Positions 36,101 through 48,100 of a DNA stretch of 64,000 nucleotides are shown one piece after another. The notes beneath the pieces are model-generated. The model did not search any database. It was given only the letters and a program-made list of their open reading frames with translations, and was not told where the DNA came from. Source of the DNA: Trichobilharzia regenti (lineage: Eukaryota > Platyhelminthes > Trematoda > Strigeidida > Schistosomatidae); assembly GCA_944472135.2 (NCBI GenBank), contig OX235270.1, positions 74,223,168 to 74,287,167 on the forward strand, given 5' to 3'. Within the stretch, counting starts at the first letter, position 1. Every line of letters starts with the position of its first letter. Position numbers and translations under genes: made by a program.

Positions 36101-39100
36101 ACACTGTCAGCAGGAATCACAAATTTATAGACTTCTTAAGACAGCTAAATGCAGTTATTTTCGTCAGGTATTTGAAAATACAGTATTTTTTATATGCATG
36201 AATGTGAAGACTAAGTTATATAATATATAAGGCAGTTAGTTTCTCCCTGGTCATTACGAAGCAGTAATGTTGACTATCAAAATTCGCTAAATAATCGAAT
36301 TTACTAATCTTGAACTCATAGGGTTTTATGACGTATAATATCAGCAAAGATATATTTTACAGCATTATGCTAAATTAGTTGGTTTCATAAGTATTTCAGC
36401 TAGGTAAACGTCAAACATTTATTAACTTCATTTGAAGATTATACTGAATAACAAACTTACCTAATTTTCCATCACACATATATTTCAGTGGGTCACTTGA
36501 TCGTGTGCTAATAGACACTCGATGATCTGGGCAAACACAACCAACTCCGTTAGGATTAATTCTAAAATACACAACAAAAGTTAAATTAATCAGTTTTTAA
36601 AATTTTCATCTAGCCTAGAGAAGAGTTTTAAAGTTCTAAATAAGAAATTCAGCATTCACTAAATGCTCAGTATTTATAGATCTAGACAAACAAATAAAGA
36701 ATTCTGGTTATGGCATGATTCCAGGTTTCCAGACATCGACTCTTACAGCTTTCGTGAAGTACATTTTCCCTTCATCTTCAGTCATCACTTGTTACGTCAG
36801 CAGCGCTATTCCAGGCTGATAATGAGTTTACTGAATTATTTCAAAAATCGTCTCTCATTTTTTGTAATTTTCTTCTTCAGTAGTATTAAGAGAATTTAGA
36901 TCAACTAAAACGACGGAAGTATATCAGTCCTACTAATTTATTGTTACTCCCTACAAGGAAGTCCAAACGTTTGCAGACTTTCTCGACTCTGGCGAACCAG
37001 GATCTGGGTGTACTTCAAGATGAAATGAGACATTTTGTGAATTAAAATAGCTCAGATGATTCATGGTTCCGCAGTCATTTCTAGCTGATAACAGTGTGTC
37101 AGAAAATTGTTTGCTAATTTTATTGTTTGTTCTAAATAACCTCAACTCGGGTGTTAAATATAAGGAATCACATTCACATTGATGTGACAAACAATTCCAG
37201 CGGCATATTTTACTGAGAAATTAATATTTTTCGTTTGGCAAATCATTCTTAAAAAAGAAAATTCTATGAGAACATCTCTTTATGCTGCATAAACATAAAG
37301 TAATTATCAGGGGCATTCTCTTTGATATCGCCTGCAAATGTTTGACACTGAAGATTTTAAGTCTTTATAGTATTCATAGGGACGTCGAAATCATAAAATT
37401 ACTTAATTTTTATTAATTAAAAGAGTTTATCACAGGCATTTCTAGGCATGTAGGGGAAATAACAAAATTATATAATCTAAACAAATTCTTTCTGTCAATA
37501 GCTGTAGTAATTATTCCGTTTATAATCATAGAGTGCAGTAAAGTAGCAACCTAACAAACGGATTCGAGTGAAATTCAACTCATATAGAATATGGCCGTTT
37601 TAGCAAACATCATTATTTTGATGACCGTTTGCCCACACAGTCCTCATAAAACGGTTCTCATCGTAGTTTGTTTACTAAGATAACGTAGTCAACCGTTGAT
37701 CGTATTCTAATCCAAAACTTAGATTTGCTAGTATAAGTGATTTAATACACGTAACCCAACTCTATAGAGTGGGAATTCGGTACTTTGTTTATAGTTATTA
37801 ATTTGGAGAAAGCTGGTAAGTTGACTGTCAACCGTACACACGTTGAATACAATATTGATAGAAAGTATAATTTGATTCTACATGAAGAATTTCTTACACA
37901 TAATGAAATGACAAACAATTTGTTTTGTCTTATCCGATGACAAAGTTTTCGACAACTATGAAAGCACTCCCATAATCTTATATAATTGCCTAGTTGGAAT
38001 TATTTACTTTTTCGTGCAATTTATTGTCTTCCAAATGTTTAGATGGGAACTTTTGCCAAATTACTGAAATGCAACAGTAAGATTTGGCGCTTTGATTGTC
38101 GTGTTACAGTCTGCAGGACGGAAATTCTGTCGGCTTTGTTCATCCCTGATATACTGATAGTGTTGACCAGCTTAATGCAGTCGTATTAACTGTTTATATG
38201 CTATTTTGTGTGATCTACTGATAGGTGGAATACGGAAACAAAATTCTATTTCGATAGTAACGTTTAAAAATATTACATATTGACAGATTTTGTAGGTGTG
38301 AACATTAAAGTATTTCTATGACCACCTGTCAGACATTATTTTCACTTCTCACAGATTTGCAGAGGTTACCACTACTTATTGTACTCTGAGTTATAATTTA
38401 TGATTGCCTTCATTTTACCAGATATGTGAGTGATTTCCTCAATACTAATATCAAATGGCGACATAATCTGTAACTATACATCTAATAAAATGAGGTTGGA
38501 TTTGACAGGCAACATGATTTCACTCACCCTTGACTCTTTTCAACTTGTACTTTTATGGATGTTTTACTGAAAGTAGAAGTTACTGAACAGGTCATTTGTT
38601 CTAAACAACATTACTATCAATTACTAAAACTTTCAGCCATACCCACCTCATTCAGTTCATAAAGGAATATATATTGTTTTTTGTCTCATCAGGTTGAATA
38701 TTGCTAAATTGAATGTATTTACCCTAAATTTAATATCATTACTGAAATGAACTATCTTGGATTAAAAATCTCATTCTTATTTCTCTGCATGCTTTCTTAG
38801 GGTCAAGGTGAATTTGAGTCGTTATAAATAATATTTTTCAACCAATTAAGCGAAAAAAATTATTCATTTCTAATTTAATATCATCTGTAATATTTATTGT
38901 CATTTGTATGTAGGTTATGTGAAGTCTACTTGTGACAGAAGAGTGTTTTTAGACGCATCCTTTAAAACGCATGACAATATGTACTTTCTGTTGTATTCTT
39001 AGAAAATATTAAAATTAGAGAAGCAGAACTTGAACCATTACGAGTAACTTTTTGCCTATATTTCAGTTTTAAAATATTTTATGACTGCTTCCTCAGTTAT

Positions 39101-42100
39101 TTACTAATATATCTGAGGGTAGGCAAAGTCACAGTGATGAGATCAATGAGTCCAAAATGGCTACTAAGTGACAGGATTAGTGGACCTAAGTGGTAGATGT
39201 GTAGGAACAACGATCCACTACCTCTACAGCATGCATCTCAACTCACTAACCGTAATTTGTGACATCACTTATGTCTTCCGCTGGACGTTAACAACATGAA
39301 GACAGAATTTTTACACAAAACGTTTAAAAAAAATTAAATTTACGCAAAACAATTAGCCACTGAAATGAGCCAAAAAGTATTTGCGAAAACATTTCACACA
39401 GTCTTGAATACAGCGTTTCTGCTCAACACTATAACACACTTCAGCCCATACAGTAGTGATACTTTCTGATTAGTCATCTAAATAATCTGTGTGAAGAGAG
39501 TGTGCTTAGTAGAACAACTGAGATTATTTATGTGAAGGGGATGGTAGCCTTTGATGAAGACATTTCGGCCTAATTAAATCTGGTAAAAATTGACTTTTCT
39601 ACCCACAGCAGATTTCTAAGAAATATTTTAAAAGTTTCACAGCAGAGAATTATGCTCTCTATTTTCTGGTGATTCTTGTAGCCACTAGTCACGCGTTGCA
39701 AAATTAAAGCATTATCACACTTTACCAATTAAAATGAAAGTTTGCTTCCCTACTTGTTAACCTATTGTCACCCCATAAAACAATTAAGAAAATATGTGCT
39801 GAAATTAGTCTCGGGGTGAAGTTCCATGTAAATATATATATATATATAAATGTATGTTGAAGTCGAGAGTTGGCTATTATTCACTTAATCAAATAGAATA
39901 GAATAATAACAACTTTATTCCAAATGGTATTTGTGGTACAGGTATGGAATTTTCAGCGTGCATTACAGTATATTGCATCTAATTACCTCATAAATTATAT
40001 AAGATTTTTAAAAATCAAAGATAAATAAATAAAAATAAAATAAATAAGTTATAAATAAATAAAATAAATTAAAATTAAGAAAAAACAGCGTAGAGTATTT
40101 CATTTCAAACAATGCACCACAGGATTTGAAATATAAAGTTGATGTGTGATAGAACAACAGTGTAATAGTAACGAGGAAAGGAAAACAAAAACTAATGGGA
40201 CTATTTGTTAGAGTGCCGCAGTAAGTTTATCGTGTCATACCTAACGGATTTCTCATCACATAACAGCTGTGCCAGATATGGTATTGTGGAGTTTTTGTAT
40301 TTGGTAGTCCTAGCATATAGCCTCCTATAGCTGCTTCTAGTTCTACCAGATGAAATGCAAGGAGATAGATGCGTATAGAGAGGATGCTCGGGGTCCGACA
40401 ATATTGTATTCGCTAGTTTCTTACATGACATAATATGTCTATCTACAATAGTGTTCACCAGTTGGTTTAACGATATCCCACTTGCCCTACTAACAGCTTT
40501 TAGTGCCCTTCTCAGCGAAGCAAAGTCTTTCTTAAGTAGTCCAGGAAAGACTAATGGGGAGCAGTAAAGGAGGATGGGTAGAATACAAGAATTTACAAAC
40601 TGAGAAAGTAAAGACTGGTTTATGCCAGACTGCCTAAATTTCCTAATGTAGAACGTTAAGCGAAACATCTTTCTAGTAACTAGCAAGATGTGGGAAGACC
40701 AGGAAAGATCGGTGGAAAAACTCAGCCCAAGGTACTTGACATAGATGTATTTTCAACCTCTGTGCCGTCAATGAGAGTGGGGCCATGTGAGCTAACTAGT
40801 TGCTGTAGGTCACATTTACGTCTGAAAGTGAAATTGACTACCTGACATTTAGACGGATTAAGCTTAAGTCCGTTTGAAGAGGACCACTGACTAATTTCCG
40901 ACAGAAAGCTATTTAATTTGGAACAATCTGACTGAGAGTTGACAGGCATAGAAACCGAGAGGTCATCGGCATACTTAACAAAAGTGGCTACATCAGAATG
41001 AGGCAAGTCATGTAAGAAAAACGAAACAGAAAGGGAGAAAGAACAGCACCTTGAGGAACACCAGCTAAAGTAAGTGAGGTAGTGGAGGATTTTCCATTGT
41101 AGACGGTGTACTGCTTCCTTTCAGAAAAATAGGAATGCAACCACTTATTTGTCCAGCTTTCAGCCTGTGTTGCAGCAAGCTTACTTAGCAAGAGAGACCT
41201 GGGAACAGAGTCAAATGCAGATGTGTAATCAAGGAAGGCACAGCGAACGTATTTAGCTCCTTTATCTAAACTAGAGACTATGCTATGGTGGAGGACGACA
41301 GCGGCATCTAACGTACTCCTACTATGTTTATAAGCAAACTGGTTGGGGTCGTTGAAAGGTTTTAAAGAGGGATCAAGATTAAGTAAAATAAGTCTTTCCA
41401 TAACTTTCAAGAAGGGTGAGGTAATTGAAATGGGTCTAAACTTAACATTAGGTCCACTTGTAGATTTAGGCACTGGAACGATCTTGATGTTTTTCCATGA
41501 TTCAGGTATAATACTTTTGGAAAACGATTCGTTGAAAATGTCAGTTAGCGGGGAACACAAGATGTCGGCACACTTCTTAAGGATAACAGCAGGAACACCA
41601 TCAGGACCGAGGGACTGAGTAGGCTTGAGAGATTGAAGACACTTGAGGACATCATTCGTGTTAAAGCATGAGAAGCAGTCATTGTTTACACTATTTGAGT
41701 TAGGAATCATAACATTTGCTGGGATACATATGAAGGATTCATTAAGCATGTTAACATCTACAGAAATATCATTCAACATTTGCTTACCACCTGTGATTTC
41801 CTTTAATAACTTCCACATATTTGATGGGGATTTACATGAAAGAAACTTCTGGTTATAGAGAGCATTCAATCTTTGTAATTCAAGCTTAATCAAAGTGTTC
41901 ATTCTCTTAACACCAGATTTGTTTTTCATTTTGAACAACCTTTCTTTTTCACGGCGGAGCTTTTTGAGTTGAGAAGAGGAGAAGCGATCGAATTTTAAGA
42001 AGATTGTCTCTTTTGGACAACAAACATCAAGACAGAAATTAAGATAATGTGTTATGTTGGCAATTGTGTTATCAAGAGCTTGTTCAGTAAATAGATCCCA

Positions 42101-45100
42101 GTTTGTGTCTTTTAACATGGACCTTAGATTCAGTATGTTGTCATGGGAGTAAAATATGTGTTGTGTTTTCTTTCCAAGGTGTGAGTACGCAGTCATACGT
42201 AATAGAGTATTCAGCAGGATGTTCTTTCATCAAATAACCCTATTTTCAATACCCCAGTCTACGTGACCTGTAATTCTTGAAAGATAAATTCCTATCTTTA
42301 GTCACACTTAGTTTTTATTTCAAACAGTTGCTTGCTTTTAACAGTATTGTATTCTCTTAGCTGAACAGGGTGGTTAGGAAACTGTAAGTGTAATACCTTC
42401 AGCACAAACTCCAGAGTATATTGTACCTTTTTTGAGCTTTTTCATGAGTGATCTGAGCATGTTTTCACTGATAGTCTTCCTTAAAATTATTTATCTTCAG
42501 AGAAAACAGAGTATTCCTTTATATCTGTATCAGCTACCTTATTGTTCTAATATTGAAAATGTTTACCACGTGACCAGCTTATTTTTGACTAATAAATATT
42601 TACATCAAAAAACTCAATAATTACGAGTTTATCGAAGTATTAAACTTCTAAAAATTCTCTGGCAGTGCTAGTATTCTCGCTGATCCAGGAATTAACTTCA
42701 TTTTCTTTAACCAATAGCTTTTGTTCATAGATGGAAATATAATGGGAATGCTTTCTCTGACTTTTATAGCGTTTGTACGTTTGATGCAATTTATCTTATA
42801 GGTGTTGTTAGTTTTGGCTATTAAAAGTTGGTTTAGATTGTTCAAAGTATTAAATGTGTTGGCTTGTAGCGAGATGCATTTCACAAGTTCTTCGTATTCT
42901 GAGAGTGATTTTATAAGTGTCCATGTATGATAGAACTAATTTCCTTTCAGTATCAGGGGATGATGGTTTGGCGTTGGCAATTCATTTCAGCGTGAACATC
43001 TTTTGATGAAAATACGTGAACGTCAGATTTTCTGGAGGATGAACACAATACCATTCTCTTTTATTTTCTTCAGGACAGAAGTGCATCAGAACTTTAACTT
43101 TCTTAATTCGTTTTGGCTGTTTGAATTTTTGATTATATACGTCGCAGTGGGCTCGCTCCCCTCTATACCTATGTTGCTAATGTTTCTGTGCTTGCCCTCT
43201 TGCAAAGGCATTATAAAATAGTTTGACTGTTTAGTTTTTTGTGGCATTTAGATCTGACGTCTACGGAAACGCTACTGCTTAAGTGGAGAGTGTATGCTAT
43301 ACCATTTCTTACAAATATCTCTAGTGTCTCATCTACACAGCATATCGAACTTCAGAAATCTCACTTTACCTCAAAGTTAACATTGAGGATGTTGTCTGGA
43401 ATAAAAAGAATACCGTCTCAGGTAAACCATTTAGCGGAGAGAATATTCCAAAAACTATGTTTTCTAATAAATGGTTGACATTTCGTCTGAATAAATTTCG
43501 CTTCACACTTTGTCATACAATCAAGGAAACCACTTTCCCCTGAATCTGTGTAAGGATCATTAAGAAAGTGAAGAAATCATTTTTGTATGTAGGTTTGAAA
43601 GATTTTGAAATCCTTTTGACATTCATGATGAAAGCGATGGCATTACTTACTGCCAATCTATCCAACTACACAACATGCAAAAATATCAGTTAATTTTTGT
43701 TAAATCAGCGTTATACTATCAAACTGTCTTTTCTTCAGTGTAAGGCTTATTAGAAAATTTTCTAAATGACGTTTCTTGGCAGTTAACGATGTACAATAAC
43801 GACCAACATCTTTAAAAATTGAAACATGCTCTTCTTGATCGTGTAATTAGGATTAAAAAAGAACAAACAGAATAAATATAAAACAGTATCAGATTCCTTT
43901 CACATTTAACACTTGACTGCCTTATCCACAAAAATCGGACACCAGGAGCCTATATTCTTTACCCAATGCAAGAAATTTGATAATTTACACTGACCTCGCA
44001 AAAAAAACAAAGCCACTGTTACTACCATTAGATGATGCAGGATTTTTGGGTCCAATGAAATTCATACCATATTTGATATACAGAATGATAATTCAGTTTA
44101 CTATTTTGAATTTCGGGGAAAACTACATGAAAGATTGTTTTCGAAAGGAAAAATGTATAAATGCGTAAGTTAGCAATTTTATTTCTTTGAAGGAAGCTGA
44201 TAAGCCATAAGATTGTTCTCACTTATATAAAAAGCTGATATGTTTTACTAATTTGCAACTCAAAGGAAACTATTCAAGAATAAATGCCAATTAATCTAAA
44301 AATTTTTTCTTGTAAATACTGCTTCACGTTTGTAAGCATTTTCACAAACAATGATGCCCTAATGCAGACTGACAATGAACGATATAGTAGGTGGTGGATG
44401 CGAGTGAAGGAAAGTTTGAATCTCGGTAGGATTTGAATAAGTAATGCCCACGATGAAACTGTGGCCTGACTGCAAGTTGTGTGACAGAGTTTTAGGATAG
44501 TAATATTTGTTGACAGATATTTATATAACACGTATTCACTACTAGATGGGAATTTATTTAGAAATAGAAGTGGGTAATTTGTTTGTAATACTAATTTGTG
44601 CTGATGGAACCGTTAGATGAAATAGTGAAAGTATCAGTTTATATCACAACTGTATCCAAAGTTTAGTTCCAGATTTATTGATGAAACCATTAAACTATTG
44701 AAATTACTTAAGACCTTTATAATTCCAATGGGAAGTCAGTGCTACTATACGAATCAGAGACTTGACGTGTCATAAGAAGCATCTCAAACAAACTACAGAT
44801 ACTCATCAACAGCTGTCTTCGCTCAGTACTCAAGATCAGATGGCCGGCCAGAAAATATCAGAAACAGGGATCTCTGGCAATGAGCGAACCAACCAGGAAC
44901 CGATTGTGAAACAAATAGGCTGGAATAAATGGAGATGGATTGGCTGGCCATACTCTGAGGAAATCATCGAGTGACATCACTAGACAAGCCATCGCTTGAG
45001 TGGAACCCGAAAGGGAAGCGGGCGGCGAGTTGGTCGTCAGTGTGTGGGTGACTTGTAGGAGGTCATGTGAAGAGAAGATGAAAGCATGTGTGCAAAACTG

Positions 45101-48100
45101 GAGCCAGGTGAAAACTCTGAGAGAGAACCGAACGCAATGGAGGCGCGCAGCTGAAGCCCTATGTTCCTCTAGAAATTAAAGGAAATAATTTATAATTCCT
45201 AGGGACTATTAGGCACCTTTTATGAAAGTATCATGTAACATTTTCAGTTACCTTTAGTATCAATCAAACTAAATAAATCCTATCATAAAGGCTGATTTTT
45301 GTGGTGGCCAAGTTATGGTGTGTATTACAGTTACACTGTCCTGCTTCCTGAGCACGAAATTGATCACAAATTTATAAAACAATAGTGTTCACACATGGAA
45401 TCAGCCTTGAATGAGTATTAATGGTGTCAACTATTCAGCTTACCTTTGATCAACAATGAATTTATCAAATGCTTCATATTTGTAGCAGGTTCCTTTCAGC
45501 TGAATACAAGCATCACAAATCGGATCATTTGGATAAACAAATCTTGACCCTTTATTAAAAGAAATTATACATGATAAAGTATGTGAAAAGTTGAAGCAAC
45601 ACTTAAAATTCTCTTGATTATTGTGATAACGCTTAATGCTTAACTATTTCATGACCTAGATAAAATGGATTACAGAGAGTGGAATATCTCTCCTTCACAA
45701 TAAAAAAAATAAATAAAATAACAAGTGGTTAGAATATATAAGGCTTACTGTTGGTGAATTGTGACACAACACTACTTGAGAAAGACTACTTATTGCTTAT
45801 TTTCCTCTAGATAAGAGTTGCGTGCACTGTTAATGTGTTTATTTTGTATAAAAAAAACAAGGCATGTTTGGTCATTCATTTATTCAAGCCATGTGTTATA
45901 AAGGCCTAAAATCTCTCCTTCTTATTGCATGACATGTGTTACGCTTGTTTATTCTGACAAAAACCTAGAAATCCCCACCTGCTTCAACATATAATTAATT
46001 ATTGCTCTTCTTATACTTTACATATTTACAATGACGATTTAAGAATCTTAGAAACAGTTTAATAAAAACTTTCATAGTCTGTAAACAGTACTCATTTTTA
46101 TGGAAATAAAGCGTCCGTACTCAACTTTACAGGTAAACATATACGTATATATGCATACGTCTTCTGCTGGTATAATGTTCACGAATTTAGAGTTAGAAAC
46201 GTGTAGCATCATTTCTACCGTAAACTGTTTCAGGAGTCAAGAAAAAGTGGGAGAACTATTTAACAAATTTACTTGCTATCACGAAAACTTACCGAATTCT
46301 GTTTAAGTATCACTATCCTGTTCTATTAATTGTTTTGCTGAACTCACTTCACATTATTAATTGCACACATGCTTAGGTCTTTTGAAATGTTAATAAACGT
46401 AAAACCAGAGTAAGCCATCGATAGTTTAAGAATTGTTTATAATGTACAGAATTTAATGAAGTGGTAATACTGGCTAAAAGTGAAATATGGTTTATGCAGT
46501 AAGTTTTATAACGTAGACGCTCCGATAAATTGTCTAGTCGTCTGAGATCGAATAATACTTGTTTCTTGAACCTACTGCTTTAGTAGTCTGGATCTTTTGT
46601 GTTTCCATCTTCTTCGATAACATTAAAGTCACTTGTCGGGAGAATTCATGTTCACTCTAATGCAGAATTTTCATAGAGGGAAAATATCACTGAGTACCTA
46701 CAAAAGTGGTGTTGGTTTTAAAGGAACCGCTAAATTACATATAATTCAAATCAGTGTGAAAGAGTGAAATAAGAATGTCACAAACATTATTCTGTTACTA
46801 TAATCAATAAAATTCACAAATGTGTAGAAAACATTATCGCATCAGTCAGTGAATATAAGTTATTTTCAACTTTTACTTACTACATGCATGTCTCTCAGGA
46901 ACATATATAGTACTTCCAGGACAGGAACAGTAACCAGCACCGGGATGACAGCTGCTTCGATTGACATGCACACAGTCACGATCTACTCGACATTTTAGGT
47001 CGGTGAGTACTGAAAAAAAGTAAAATACCTTAAGTTACTCAGAATTTCTTTTCCGCTGAGTTTATAGATGCAAACGAAATAATCCCAGTTAACAGAGTTC
47101 AATTAAATTTATTTACATGAAAATAATCATAACAGGTGAATATAAACTTGAATAATCACATTCAAAATGTTACAATTCTTTTAATTAATTCTACAAACTT
47201 AAATATAGTTGCGGCATAATTATACTACCAAACAAGCTTATGAGGAAAATTTCAAGTTCAGTTAGAAAAAATTTCAATTTGAACAGAGCAATAATAACAC
47301 GTGAAATAGGACAAAACCGATCCATTTTATTTTTCTTCGGTTTATTATCAACTGCCCACAACCTCAATGATGAAAGTTATTAGTTTTACGACGATTTCAG
47401 CTTTAATGCTTCTTTCAGCGTTATAAAACTGCTTTTTCACAGGGTTCTAGTCAACTTAGATTCGAAATTCATCAGCTACACACCATTCAGTGATCAAAAA
47501 TTTGCATCACACATTCTGAGGTTTAGACAGCCAACTCATAGAGATGTAATTAATCTTAGTTGATCAGTTAGGATTTCTGACTTCCCCTTTCTCACTTGTC
47601 TTTATTATGCGTTTCTCATTATAAGTAATATTAACTTATAATTATGATTTTATCACTGTTCGGCTAGTTGGAGAAAGTTATTTGCTAGCAGATTTAATTG
47701 CATCCGTTTTTAGTTCGGTGTTTTAGCAACATTTCAGCTATTTGCAGCTTCTTTTATAATACTAGAAATACTGCTATCTTTCTGCACGCTGACCACAATA
47801 AAAGGTGACACTGGCCATCGTGCTGAAATAATCGGCTATCCTATGTTTCGGTGTACGAAAAAAACTGTGAGTCATTATACATATACCTCAAATAGATTAC
47901 ATAATATGCTCTTGGTTGTGTGATGACAGTTGCTAGTTTGCATGATCTTAGGGCCTGAAGATTATTAATATATTAGAGAATATTTGTAGCTCAGGTGGAT
48001 GGTTTGCAATTAATAGTGTTCTCTGAGCTGGTTGGCTTAATTTTGAAACTTTCGTCATCCTTCTGGACGACATCTTCAGCGCAAATTTTAGCATAAAGCG

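Larger units (their letters stand above)
36562..45443 (-). other. Intron 3 (8.9 kb)
   Basis: Candidate alternative exon at 36951-37212, LINE copy B, candidate microexon at 43651, RTE copy C. 37213-39892 and 42231-43650 are AT-rich with no other feature. Confidence 0.7.

Noticed and set aside
36663..36899. 78-codon plus-strand frame
   Set aside because: No motif; lies in intron 3, antisense to the gene, with no splice support.
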